64,000 nucleotides of DNA. Source: Hydrogenophaga sp. (GTDB lineage: Bacteria > Pseudomonadota > Gammaproteobacteria > Burkholderiales > Burkholderiaceae_C). The notes beneath the pieces were generated by a model, which saw only the letters and a program-made list of their open reading frames with translations, did not search any database and had not been told where the DNA came from. The position numbers and the translations under genes are program-made. The stretch is taken from contig JAURYH010000047.1 of NCBI GenBank assembly GCA_030653975.1, positions 1-64,000 on the forward strand, written 5' to 3'. Shown here in pieces: positions 1 to 11,841 of the stretch. Positions within the stretch are counted from its first letter, which is position 1. Every line of letters begins with the position of its first letter.

Positions 1-37
1 GAAAACCTATATAAATCAACTACTTACGTTTCTAAAG

Positions 38-1654
38 TCACTCCCACTCGATGGTGGCGGGGGGTTTGCTGCTCACGTCGTACGTCACCCGGTTGATGCC
101 GCGGACTTCATTGATGATGCGGCTCGACACTTTCTTCAACAAAGCGTAGGGCAACTCGGCCCAGTCGGCGGTCATGAAGTCGCTGGTCTGCACGGCGCGC
201 AGCGCCACCACGTAGTCGTAGGTGCGGCCGTCGCCCATCACGCCCACGCTCTTGACCGGCAGGAACACGGTGAAAGCCTGGCTCGTGAGGTCATACCAGC
301 TCTTGCCGCTGATGGGGTCGAGGGTGGAACGCAGCTCTTCGATGAAGATCGCGTCGGCCCGGCGCAGCAGGTCGGCGTATTCCTTCTTCACCTCGCCCAG
401 GATGCGCACGCCCAGGCCCGGCCCCGGGAACGGGTGGCGGTAGACCATGTCGTGCGGCAACCCCAAAGCCACGCCGAGTTCGCGCACCTCGTCCTTGAAC
501 AGGTCGCGCAACGGTTCCAGCAGTTTCAGGCCCAGCTGCTCCGGCAGGCCGCCCACGTTGTGGTGGCTCTTGATGGTGACGGCCTTCTTGCTCTTGGCCC
601 CTCCGGACTCGATCACATCGGGGTAAATAGTGCCTTGTGCCAACCACTTGGCGCCTTTTGTTGATGCACCACTTGAAATCAGTTTGGCAGCCTCCGCCTT
701 GAAAACCTCGACGAATTCGCGGCCGATGATCTTGCGTTTGGCCTCCGGATCGCTCACGCCCGCCAGGTGGCCAAGGAACTGGTCGGCCGCGTCCACCCGG
801 ATCACCTTGGCGTGCAGCTTGCCGACGAACATGTCCATGACCATGTCGCCCTCGTTGAGGCGCAGCAGGCCGTGGTCGACGAAAACGCAGGTCAGCTGGT
901 CGCCGATGGCGCGGTGGATCAGCGCCGCGGCCACCGACGAATCGACACCGCCGGACAGGCCCAGGATGACTTCTTCATCCCCCACCTGTTCGCGGATCTT
1001 CTGCACCGCTTCTTCGATGTGGTCGCGCATCACCCAGTCCGGGCGGGTGTTGCAGATGTCGAGCACGAAGCGCTCCAGCAGCGCCCGGCCCTGCACCGTG
1101 TGCGTCACTTCGGGGTGGAACTGCACGGCATAGTAACCGCGGTCCACGTCGGCCATGCCGGCGATGGGGCAGCTGTCGGTGCTGGCCATGAGTTTGAAGC
1201 CCGGCGGCATTTCGGTGACCTTGTCGCCGTGGCTCATCCAGACCTTGAGCATGCCGTGGCCTTCCGGGGTGTGGAAATCCGCGATGTCCTTGAGCAGGGG
1301 CGTGTGACCACGGGCGCGGACCTCGGCGTAGCCGAATTCGCGGGTATGGCCCGCCTCCACCTTGCCGCCCAGCTGCTGCGCCATGGTCTGCATGCCGTAG
1401 CAGATGCCCAGCACCGGCACGCCCAGTTCGAACACCGCGTCCGGCGCCTTGTCGTCCACCTCGTAGACGCTGGCGTGGCTGCCCGAAAGGATCACGCCCT
1501 TGAGCTGGCCGTCGGCGGCGAACTCGCGCACCCATTCGCTGCTCACGTCGCAGGGATGCACTTCGCAGTACACATGCGCCTCGCGCACGCGGCGGGCGAT
1601 GAGCTGGGTGACCTGGGAACCGAAATCGAGAATGAGGATTTTCTGGTGCTGCAT
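38..1654 (-). CDS. guaA: GMP synthase (glutamine-hydrolysing)
   Basis: This enzyme converts XMP to GMP using glutamine and ATP, the last step of de novo guanylate synthesis in the cytosol. The 538-residue product has an N-terminal class I glutamine amidotransferase domain with the nucleophile in GICYGM (Cys85) and the His180/Glu182 pair in FHPEVTH. The ATP pyrophosphatase P-loop SGGVDSS follows at about 234-240, and the C-terminal dimerisation domain ends in PPATIEWE. It is slightly longer than the roughly 525 residues typical of the family. Part of this is a short Ser/Gly-rich insertion at about residues 325-334, before [11 protein letters not shown]. It lies downstream of guaB on the same strand with about 150 bp between, so the two probably form a guaBA unit. 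Confidence 0.97.
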   Translation of the reverse strand: MQHQKILILDFGSQVTQLIARRVREAHVYCEVHPCDVSSEWVREFAADGQLKGVILSGSHASVYEVDDKAPDAVFELGVPVLGICYGMQTMAQQLGGKVEAGHTREFGYAEVRARGHTPLLKDIADFHTPEGHGMLKVWMSHGDKVTEMPPGFKLMASTDSCPIAGMADVDRGYYAVQFHPEVTHTVQGRALLERFVLDICNTRPDWVMRDHIEEAVQKIREQVGDEEVILGLSGGVDSSVAAALIHRAIGDQLTCVFVDHGLLRLNEGDMVMDMFVGKLHAKVIRVDAADQFLGHLAGVSDPEAKRKIIGREFVEVFKAEAAKLISSGASTKGAKWLAQGTIYPDVIESGGAKSKKAVTIKSHHNVGGLPEQLGLKLLEPLRDLFKDEVRELGVALGLPHDMVYRHPFPGPGLGVRILGEVKKEYADLLRRADAIFIEELRSTLDPISGKSWYDLTSQAFTVFLPVKSVGVMGDGRTYDYVVALRAVQTSDFMTADWAELPYALLKKVSSRIINEVRGINRVTYDVSSKPPATIEWE

Positions 1655-1734
1655 GGCTTGACGTGGACTTCAGGAAAAAACGAAAGGCCGTCACAAAGGA
1701 CAGCCTCGAAGAGTGAGAGGCCCCGACCCAGGGC

Positions 1735-1809
1735 ACCGCGGAACCGGCTTTGCCGGGCCGCCAGTGCCGCCCCCTGGCGGGGTGACGCCGCAGGCGGCGC
1801 GGGGGGGAG
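1735..1809 (-). repeat. Intergenic structured repeat, copy 1
   Basis: A 75-bp GC-rich element lies between guaB and guaA and ends one base from the guaB stop codon. It contains CCGGC-TTT-GCCGG (1744-1756), CCGCC-ccct-GGCGG (1767-1780) and a third GCCG/CGGC stem (1787-1798). Close relatives lie at about 35941, 43471 and, inverted, 50514. The strand given is that of the gene it follows. Confidence 0.75.
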
Positions 1810-1810
1810 C

Positions 1811-3280
<1,470 letters not shown>

Positions 3281-3302
3281 GGGGTAAAGCTCCAAAAACA
3301 CT

Positions 3303-3308
3303 ATTGTA
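3303..3308 (-). promoter_or_regulatory. Candidate -10 box for guaB
   Basis: On the minus strand this reads TACAAT, 22 bp before the chosen guaB start. No good -35 hexamer is visible at 16-18 bp, so the assignment is tentative. Confidence 0.4.
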
Positions 3309-3453
3309 TCCGGGCGCCCAGTGCCGTTGCGGAGTGCCCATGCCTTCCCGTGCAGCGTCTGAGCGTGGCGAAAATGCCTCTACGGAATCAACTCGATCAC
3401 TGGCGCAGCAGGCCAGATATGCTGCGCGCCGGCTGGGGAAGTAAACTGGACGG

Positions 3454-4005
3454 ATGGAAAATCAATTCCCTTCCCAGTCCGGCTTCATCAAGTTCGCGCT
3501 CGGCGCGTTGACTGTTTTGGCCTGCAGCAGCGCCCCCGCCCAATGGCTGTGGATTGATGCTGCCGGCAACAAGGTGTTCAGCGACACCGCCCCAGCACCC
3601 GGGGTGCCTGACAAGAACATCCTGAAGCGGCCCGGCATGCGCAGCGCTCCCGCAACGGTGGAAACTGAAACCTCAGTTGCGGCACCCCAGGCGGTCGCGC
3701 CCTTGAGCCCACCCAAACCCGGCGGAAGCGATCCGGCGCTGGAAGCCAAGAAAAAGCAGGCCGAAGAAGCCGAACAGGCGAAGAAAAAAGCCGAGGCTGA
3801 AAAAATCGCCAAGGCGCGGACAGAAAACTGTGAACGCGTGCAACGTGCAAAGGCCACCCTGGACTCGGGCGTGCGCATCGCGACCACCAACGCCAAGGGT
3901 GAACGCGAGATCATGGACGACCAGGCCCGGGCGGCCGAAACCCAAAGGCTCAAGGAAATCCTCCGCACCGATTGTGGACCGGCTCCCCAGGCCCAAGCCC
4001 AGTAA
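3454..4005 (+). CDS. DUF4124 domain protein, exported
   Basis: The product has 183 residues. A hydrophobic stretch at about residues 12-28 followed by SSAPAQW looks like a signal peptide with cleavage near residue 29. The segment starting WLWIDAAGNKVFSDTAPAPG matches the DUF4124 domain, a short exported module common in beta- and gammaproteobacteria with no firm function. A Pro-rich linker and a highly charged Lys/Glu/Ala coiled-coil region (about residues 95-130) follow. The C-terminal third includes a conserved-looking CERVQRAKATLDSG segment. It stands alone, divergent from guaB and convergent with rnfH. I cannot assign a biochemical role. Confidence 0.85.
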   Translation: MENQFPSQSGFIKFALGALTVLACSSAPAQWLWIDAAGNKVFSDTAPAPGVPDKNILKRPGMRSAPATVETETSVAAPQAVAPLSPPKPGGSDPALEAKKKQAEEAEQAKKKAEAEKIAKARTENCERVQRAKATLDSGVRIATTNAKGEREIMDDQARAAETQRLKEILRTDCGPAPQAQAQ

Positions 4006-4048
4006 GACCACTGCGCGAGGGGGTGTATTCGCCCCTCCAGGGGTGGTC
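4006..4048. terminator. Inverted repeat between convergent genes
   Basis: The whole gap between the DUF4124 gene and rnfH forms nested inverted repeats: GACCAC (4006-4011) with GTGGTC (4043-4048), and GAGGGG (4017-4022) with CCCCTC (4032-4037). There is no T-run, so it would be a hairpin barrier rather than a classical intrinsic terminator. Confidence 0.4.
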
Positions 4049-4376
4049 AGTAGCCCGCTTTGGAGCCCGGCCGGCGCCGGGCAAACAGGCCTGCCCCACG
4101 GGTACCCTGCCCCACAAAACGCTCCCGGCGTGCCACCTTCGGATCCACCCTGAGAGCGCGGTACACCTCCACCCGGTCACCCTCCCGCAGCACCGTGGCC
4201 GGCGTGGCTTTGTGCCCCCAGATGCCCAGAGCCAGCGGCTCATTCCGTATGTCCGGGAAAAGATCCAGCCAGCCGCTTTCCGTCAGCGCCTGGGCGACGC
4301 TGCAGCCATCGGCAACCTGCAACACCCGTTCATGCACCGTGCGCGGCGCACTGGCGTACACCAGTGTGACGTTCAT
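4047..4376 (-). CDS. rnfH: RnfH family protein (UPF0125)
   Basis: A 109-residue protein with the ubiquitin-like beta-grasp pattern of the RnfH/UPF0125 family, beginning MNVTLVYAS. Conserved features are GCSVAQALTESG, the LGIWG turn and GDRVEVYRAL before a basic C-terminal tail (VDPKVARRER). The family lies next to ratA in many proteobacteria and its biochemical role is unsettled. Despite the name, no rnf electron-transport genes are present here. Its start overlaps the stop of ratA by 4 bp, so the two are probably translationally coupled. Confidence 0.9.
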   Translation of the reverse strand: MNVTLVYASAPRTVHERVLQVADGCSVAQALTESGWLDLFPDIRNEPLALGIWGHKATPATVLREGDRVEVYRALRVDPKVARRERFVGQGTRGAGLFARRRPGSKAGY

Positions 4377-4816
4377 GCGCCGTACACCGCGTCGGCGCGC
4401 TTGACGAAGGCATCCACCAGATTGCCCGCGATCTTGTCAAACACCGGCCCCACCAGCTTGGCCAGTGTGTTGCTGGAGAACCCGTAGGTCAGACGGAACT
4501 CCACCTTGCAGGCCCGCTCCGTGCCGTCACCCAGGGGCGTGAAATCCCAGCAACCTTCCAGATGCGAAAACGGACCATCCACCAGCTCCATCAGCACCTG
4601 GCGGTCGTCCACGTGGGTGTTGCGGGTCGTGAAGCTCTGGCGCAGGCCGCTGATGGACATGCCCACTTTGGCCACCATGCCTTCTTCGCCCCGCTCGACC
4701 ACTTCGCTGTGATCGCACCAGGGCAAAAACTGCGGATAGTGGTGCACATCGGTCACCAGCGCAAACATTTCGTGTGCGCTGTGCCAGAGCAAAACAGACT
4801 TTTGAATCGTTTTCAT
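4373..4816 (-). CDS. ratA: RatA-type START/SRPBCC family protein
   Basis: A 147-residue member of the polyketide cyclase/START-like fold (COQ10/RatA group), starting MKTIQKSVLLWHSAHEMF. I rejected the longer frame to 4999 because its first 61 codons run across the smpB promoter region and the smpB start. Motifs VTDVHHYPQFLPWC and FRLTYGFSSNTLAKLVGPVFD are characteristic. E. coli RatA was described as a toxin affecting 70S assembly, while relatives bind ubiquinone, so the physiological role is unsettled. It is co-transcribed with rnfH and divergent from smpB, an arrangement seen in many proteobacteria. Confidence 0.92.
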   Translation of the reverse strand: MKTIQKSVLLWHSAHEMFALVTDVHHYPQFLPWCDHSEVVERGEEGMVAKVGMSISGLRQSFTTRNTHVDDRQVLMELVDGPFSHLEGCWDFTPLGDGTERACKVEFRLTYGFSSNTLAKLVGPVFDKIAGNLVDAFVKRADAVYGA

Positions 4817-4919
4817 ACAATCAGGGCGGCATTTCAGGCATTTCGCCAACAATGGCATGCCGCCCGGCAGCTTCTTCGCTGCCATTGTATTGGCCAGAAA
4901 CGGCCGCAACTGAAACTCC

Positions 4920-5414
4920 ATGGCCACCAAACCCAGTAAAAGCGCGCCCACCAAGGGCGTCGACAGCCGCATCGCAGACAACAAGAAGGCGCTGTTCAAC
5001 TACGCGATCGAGGAGCGTTTCGAGGCCGGCATGGTGCTCGAAGGCTGGGAGGTCAAAGCGCTGCGCGAAGGCAAGGTGCAGCTGACCGACGGCTATGTCG
5101 TCATCCGCGAAGGCGAGCTGTTCCTGATCGGTTGCCAGATCAACCCGCTCAACACCGCCTCGACCCATGTCAGCCCGGATTCGGTGCGTACCAAGAAACT
5201 GCTGCTGCACCGCGACCAGATCAGCCGCCTCATCGGCAAGATCGAACAGAAGGGCTACACCCTGGTGCCGCTCAACCTGCACTGGAAAAACGGCAAGGTG
5301 AAGTGTGAAATGGCATTGGCCAAGGGCAAGGCCGAGCACGACAAGCGCGACACCATCAAGGAGCGCGAAGGCAAGCGCGAGGTCGAGCGGGCCATGAAGA
5401 GCCACAGCCGTTGA
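4920..5414 (+). CDS. smpB: SsrA-binding protein
   Basis: SmpB binds tmRNA and brings it to stalled ribosomes for trans-translation. The 164-residue protein has the expected length. The conserved core reads [20 protein letters not shown] followed by [16 protein letters not shown], and the basic C-terminal tail ends [19 protein letters not shown]. An Ala/Lys/Ser-rich N-terminal extension of about 15 residues precedes the core. The gene is divergent from ratA with about 100 bp between. No ssrA gene was seen next to it. Confidence 0.97.
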   Translation: MATKPSKSAPTKGVDSRIADNKKALFNYAIEERFEAGMVLEGWEVKALREGKVQLTDGYVVIREGELFLIGCQINPLNTASTHVSPDSVRTKKLLLHRDQISRLIGKIEQKGYTLVPLNLHWKNGKVKCEMALAKGKAEHDKRDTIKEREGKREVERAMKSHSR

Positions 5415-5467
5415 ACAGGGTCTGATGCGCAAAGGGTGTTGCCGATGAAATCAGGAGGAAGGCGCCC

Positions 5468-6432
5468 TTGAAATACCTGTTCATTCACCAGAACTTTCCC
5501 GGCCAGTTCCGTCACCTGGCGCCCGCGCTGGCTGCGCAACCGGGCAACCAGGTGGTGGCGCTGATGGTGCAACCCAAAGGCACCGCACAAATCAGGGCTT
5601 TGTGCCCGACGTGATCGTCGGACACCCGGGCTGGGGCGAGCTGTTGTTTGCCAAGCAGGTCTGGTCCGGACCCCGCCTTGGCCTGTACGCCAAGTTTTTT
5701 TACCAGCTCAACGGCGCCGACGTGGGCTATGACCCCGAGTTCGCGCCGCCGGATCCGGAGGCCGATGCCTGCCGCCTGCAGATGAAGAACCTCAACCACC
5801 TGGCCCACCTGGACCAGGCGGATGGGGCTTTGAGTCCGACCCACTGGCAGGCCAGCACGTTCCCCCCCGCCTGGCGGGAACGCATCTGCGTGGCGCACGA
5901 CGGCATTGACACCGACGTGCTGTGTCCCGTCCCCGATGGGCGCTTTCTGCTGCCGGGCGGTTCGGGCGAGCTGACCCGTGACGACGAGGTGATCACCTAT
6001 GTGGCCCGGAACCTGGAGCCCTACCGCGGCTTTCATGTGTTCATGCGGGCCTTGCCGGACTTGTTGCGTGAGAGACCGAAGGCACAGGTGCTGCTGGTGG
6101 ACGGCGAAGAAACCGGCTATGGGGCCGCTGCGCCTGCCGGGCGCACCTGGCGTGAGGTGTTCTGCAGCGAGGTGCAAGCTCAGATGAGCGAAGCCGACTG
6201 GGCCCGGGTTCACGTCCTGGGACGTCTGGAGCGCGAGGCGTTCACCCGGCTGCTGCAGGTGTCGCGGGTGCATGTGTACCTGAGCGATCCCTTTGTGCTG
6301 AGCTGGAGCCTGCTGGAGGCCATGAGCGTGGGCGCCGCGGCGCGTGCCTTCGCCCAGTCACGTTACGATCTCGGCCGCGTGTGCCTGCCGCAACAGCTGG
6401 CCTGGGTGCAGAGTCTGTCGGCCGGGCTCTGA
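5468..6432 (+). pseudogene. Family 4-type glycosyltransferase, broken by two internal deletions
   Basis: The frame opening at TTG 5468 (AGGAGG 9 nt upstream) encodes an intact-looking N-terminus with FIHQNFPGQFRHLAPALA, then stops at about 5611. The rest continues in another frame with GFVPDVIVGHPGWGELLF. From my memory of the family, about 50 residues of the N-terminal Rossmann domain are missing between these pieces. A second gap lies near 6330: SWSLLEAMSVG runs straight into AAARAFAQSRYDL, so roughly 55-60 residues of the usual sugar-nucleotide-binding region are absent. The last 276 codons stay open, but such a product would lack both key regions. I therefore call it a remnant. Family assignment is confident; deletion sizes are estimates from memory. 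Confidence 0.8.
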
Positions 6433-6440
6433 CGGTTCGA

Positions 6441-7544
6441 TCAGTTCAGGGACCGCAGCGGATGCGCGTGCGCAGGCCAGGGGCTGACGAAGAACGGCGC
6501 AACCATCTCGGGCGTCACCTCGTCAACGCGCACGGGGTTCCAGCGCGGTGTGTGGTCCTTGTCCACCGCCAGCGCGCGGATACCCTCCACCGTTTCACTC
6601 GCCGCGCCGGGGCGCAACTGGAAACAATGGCGCACCATGTCGCGCTCCATGCGCAAGTTGTCGGACAGGCCCATGCCGCGCGCCCGGCGCACCTGTTCCA
6701 GCACCACATGCAGCATCAGCGGCGAGCGCTTGTTCAACACAGCCAGCGTCTGCTCCGCCCATTCGCCTGGGGTCGCGGCCAGCGCAGCCATGATCGCCCC
6801 CACGCTGTCCAGCGAAAACACCCGGTCAATCTCTGCCAGCGGCCAGGTGACGCGCGTGAAGACCTTCTGTTCGTGGTTGCGGCACCAGCGCTCGACAGCC
6901 TCGCCGCTTTCAAAAGGGGTCTGGCCCAGCGACTCCCACAAGCCGGTCAGGCGGCCGCTGTCCATCAAGGCGTCGGCCAGGCCCATGGTCATGGCCTCGG
7001 TGCCTCCCAGCACATGTCCCGTGAGCCCGAGGTATTCACCCAGGCGACCCGGGCAACGGCTCAGGAAATAGCCGCCCCCCACGTCGGGAAACAGGCCGAT
7101 ACCGGTTTCGGGCATGGCCAACTGGCTGCGCTCGGTAACGATGCGCAGGCTGGCCCCCTGGCTGATGCCCATGCCACCTCCCATGACGATGCCGTCCATG
7201 AACGCAATATAGGGTTTGGCGTAGGTGTGGACCAGGTGGTTGAGCGCGTACTCCTCGGTGAAGAAGTCCTCCAGCTCGGGGTTGCCGGCCAGCGCTGCCT
7301 GATGGAAGAACCGGATGTCGCCGCCCGCACAGAAAGCACCGAACGGACCTTCCTTGCCCATGCCACGCACCACCACGGCCAACACGTGCGTGTCGCTGCG
7401 CCAGGCGAGCAAGGTGCTGGTGATGTCGCGGATCATGCCCAGCGACAGGGCGTTGAGTGCCCTGGGCCGGTTCAGCGTGATGCAGCCCACACGACCGCGA
7501 ACTTCGGCCACGACATGGGTTTCGGAATGGGGCGTTTTGGTCAT
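6441..7544 (-). CDS. Enoyl-CoA hydratase/isomerase family protein, 3-hydroxyisobutyryl-CoA hydrolase-like
   Basis: The 367-residue protein belongs to the crotonase superfamily. The first oxyanion-hole segment is AFCAGGDIRFF, the second is DGIVMGGGMGISQGASLRIV, and both are followed by LAMPETGIGLFPDVGGGYFLSR. That MPE...FPDVGG arrangement and the length (ordinary crotonases have about 260 residues) point to the 3-hydroxyisobutyryl-CoA hydrolase group used in valine catabolism. Substrate cannot be fixed from sequence alone. It lies just upstream (17 bp) of nothing on its own strand and follows the transporter gene at 7561-8598, so the two may share a transcript. Confidence 0.88.
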   Translation of the reverse strand: MTKTPHSETHVVAEVRGRVGCITLNRPRALNALSLGMIRDITSTLLAWRSDTHVLAVVVRGMGKEGPFGAFCAGGDIRFFHQAALAGNPELEDFFTEEYALNHLVHTYAKPYIAFMDGIVMGGGMGISQGASLRIVTERSQLAMPETGIGLFPDVGGGYFLSRCPGRLGEYLGLTGHVLGGTEAMTMGLADALMDSGRLTGLWESLGQTPFESGEAVERWCRNHEQKVFTRVTWPLAEIDRVFSLDSVGAIMAALAATPGEWAEQTLAVLNKRSPLMLHVVLEQVRRARGMGLSDNLRMERDMVRHCFQLRPGAASETVEGIRALAVDKDHTPRWNPVRVDEVTPEMVAPFFVSPWPAHAHPLRSLN

Positions 7545-7560
7545 GGCAATGATCCTCGGT

Positions 7561-8598
7561 TCAATCGGTCTGGGATTCGCAGGCGTCGGCGTTCAGGGTC
7601 TGTATGCGGGGTGTACCGGCGCGCGACCGCCAGCCCAGCAGTTCGTTGGTCACCAGGGCAGCGATCACCAGGCTGCCACCGGCAAGCACCTCGGACCCCG
7701 GCACCTCGTGGGCCAACCACCATGCAAGGACGATGCCGAAGATCACCTCCAGCAGGGCCAGCAGGGACACTTCAGGGGCCTTGAGCACGCGAGCACACAC
7801 CACCGAAAGCACGCAGGGAATGGCCAGTTGCACCAGACCCAGCAAGGCCAGCCAGCCGATGTCGCCCCCGGTGGCCTCAAACGGCACCGCAAGCGCAAAC
7901 GTGTAGAGCGAGGACAGGACCGCTCCGAGCAGCACCGACGGCACGAGATCGATCGGCTCACCATGCGACTGGCTGCGCTGCACCACGGTCCAGTTCACGG
8001 CCGCGGCCACCGGCACGCACAGCGCCACCAGAGAGCCCAGCAACAGGCCCGATGCGCTGGCCGCCGGATCGGAAAACGCGGCCAGCATCTGGCTCCCGTA
8101 CATGTAGGCAATGCCCGCGCCAGCCGCCACGATGGCCAGCCAGGTGCGCAATGGCAGTCGCTGCCCGATGGCAAAGCGCGCCAGCAAGGCCGTCATCAAA
8201 GGGCCCAGCGCCATGATGATGAGCACATTGGCCACGCTGGTGAAGGTCAGCGCCAGCATGAAAGCGGTGAACATCACGCTCCAGCACACGCCGGACACCC
8301 AGAAGGCACGCGACTCGGGCAGCAGGCCCCAGTGTTGGTGGAGGGTGCGGCCGATGGCTGAGCGCTCCGGCGCATCGAGTGCCTGCACGCGCCCCTGGCA
8401 GCTGGCCGCACGCCACACCGGCAGGATGATCAGCAACGACAAGGCCGTGAACGCGCTGCGCCAGAAGGTCACCTCAAAGCGTGCGGCCGATTCCAGCTGG
8501 CGCGACACCACCCCGGCGATGGACCACATGAGGGTCACCGCGATCATCAGGAACACCGCCTGGGTGTGGCTCAGGCGATTCAAGGCGCGGAAAGGCAT
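7561..8598 (-). CDS. EamA/DMT superfamily transporter
   Basis: A 345-residue inner-membrane protein with about ten predicted transmembrane helices in two EamA repeats, typical of the drug/metabolite transporter superfamily. I took the start at MPFRALNRLSHTQAVFL. The longer frame to 8643 adds 15 residues that abut the typA stop. Features include the first helix with TLMWSIAGVVSRQLE and the second-repeat helix EVIFGIVLAWWLAHEVPG, a typical DMT signature. The substrate is unknown. It is co-directional with typA (44 bp downstream of it) and with the acyl-CoA hydrolase gene. Confidence 0.9.
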   Translation of the reverse strand: MPFRALNRLSHTQAVFLMIAVTLMWSIAGVVSRQLESAARFEVTFWRSAFTALSLLIILPVWRAASCQGRVQALDAPERSAIGRTLHQHWGLLPESRAFWVSGVCWSVMFTAFMLALTFTSVANVLIIMALGPLMTALLARFAIGQRLPLRTWLAIVAAGAGIAYMYGSQMLAAFSDPAASASGLLLGSLVALCVPVAAAVNWTVVQRSQSHGEPIDLVPSVLLGAVLSSLYTFALAVPFEATGGDIGWLALLGLVQLAIPCVLSVVCARVLKAPEVSLLALLEVIFGIVLAWWLAHEVPGSEVLAGGSLVIAALVTNELLGWRSRAGTPRIQTLNADACESQTD

Positions 8599-8642
8599 GG
8601 TGCTGAACCAACAACACGGCACCAGGCCGTGTTGAAGATGCA

Positions 8643-10459
<1,817 letters not shown>

Positions 10460-10463
<4 letters not shown>

Positions 10464-11446
10464 GTTGCGGTTTCCAGGATTTGCTGTATTTCGATGGGGC
10501 TCAGCAGCCGCCCCGGGATGAGTTCGCCGCCCTCGGTGTGACCGCTGCCGAGCAGGACCGCCGAGGGATTCGAGGTTTCGATGGAGGTCGCCGGCGCGGG
10601 GCCGAACACCACCACCTGTTTTTGGTCAGGCCAGTCGCCCCGCCTGCGCACACCACTGAGGTAGCGCCCGGCATTGTCGGCGTCCAGCGTGACCGGCACG
10701 TGTCCTTCTAGCAAGACCTGGACCGGCGCCAGATGCGCCAACCGCTGGCCTTCGTCTTCCGACGCCAGGGCATCCAGGGTGATGCACTGCGTGGCGTCAA
10801 AAGGCCCGGTGGCGGTGCGGCGCAGCATGGTCAGGTGTCCGCCACAGCCCAGCGCTTCCCCGATGTCTTCGCCCAGGGTGCGGATGTAGGTGCCTTTGCT
10901 GCAGCGCACGCGCAGTTGCAGGCAAGGCGTGTCGCCATCGAGCCGCATGTCCAGCAGCTCCAGATCGTGAATCACCACCTGGCGCGCTTCGCGCTCGACC
11001 GTCTGGCCGTCGCGGGCGTATTCGTACAGCGGTTTGCCGTCTTTTTTCAGCGCGCTGTGCATGGGCGGCACCTGCGCGATCGGGCCCATGAAGCGGTCGA
11101 GCACCTCGACCACCTGGCCCGGGGTACAGGTCACGGCGCGGGTCTCGATCACGTCACCTTCTGCGTCGCCGGTGCTGGTCTTCAGGCCCAGGCGCACGGT
11201 GGTCTCATAGGTCTTGTCCGCGTCGAGGTGCAACTGGCTGAACTTGGTGGCGGCACCGAAACACAGCGGCAACACACCCGTGGCGAGTGGGTCGAGCGTG
11301 CCGGTGTGGCCGGCTTTTTCGGCGCGCAGCAACCACTTGGCCTTTTGCAGGGCCTGGTTGCTGGAGAGACCCAGCGGTTTGTCTAGCAGCAGCACCCCAT
11401 GCACAGGGCGCCGTTGCACCCTGGTGCTTTGGCGCTGCATGGTCAT
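10460..11446 (-). CDS. truB: tRNA pseudouridine(55) synthase
   Basis: TruB makes pseudouridine 55 in the T-loop of tRNAs. The catalytic Asp sits in [17 protein letters not shown] near residue 50. The N-terminal [14 protein letters not shown] and the later [19 protein letters not shown] are family hallmarks. At 328 residues it is near the usual 310-330. A second start at codon 3 (MQRQS) is possible. The ATGA overlap with the rbfA stop favours the first Met. Confidence 0.96.
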
Positions 11447-11817
11447 TCCTCGTCTTTGGAACGCGAAGCCACCGCCTTGGAGATCAAGGCGTTCATGTCT
11501 GACGCGCGCTCGGTGGTGCGGTCAAATATGAAGTGCAGCGTGGGCACGGTGTGGATATGCAGCCGCTTGAAAAGCCCGCTGCGCAGAAAACCGGCGGCCG
11601 CGTCCAAGCCTTGCTGGGTTTCTTCGGGGTCACCGGTCAACAGGCTGAAGAAGACCTTGGCGTGCGCGTAGTCGGGCGTGACCTCCACCGCGTTGATCGT
11701 GATCATGCCGACCCGGCGGTCTTTGAGTTCGCGCGCAATCAGCTCGGCCAGATCGCGCTGGATCTGGTCGGCCACGCGGAAACCGCGGTTGGGAGTGGAA
11801 GACTTCTTGACAGCCAT
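11443..11817 (-). CDS. rbfA: 30S ribosome-binding factor A
   Basis: RbfA acts in late 30S maturation and binds near the 5' end of 16S rRNA. The 124-residue protein shows the KH-like family pattern: [40 protein letters not shown] and a C-terminal [17 protein letters not shown]. It lies 24 bp downstream of infB and overlaps truB by 4 bp, the standard gene order. Confidence 0.96.
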   Translation of the reverse strand: MAVKKSSTPNRGFRVADQIQRDLAELIARELKDRRVGMITINAVEVTPDYAHAKVFFSLLTGDPEETQQGLDAAAGFLRSGLFKRLHIHTVPTLHFIFDRTTERASDMNALISKAVASRSKDEE

Positions 11818-11841
11818 GACGGTGCTCGAAACGTACCCCGA

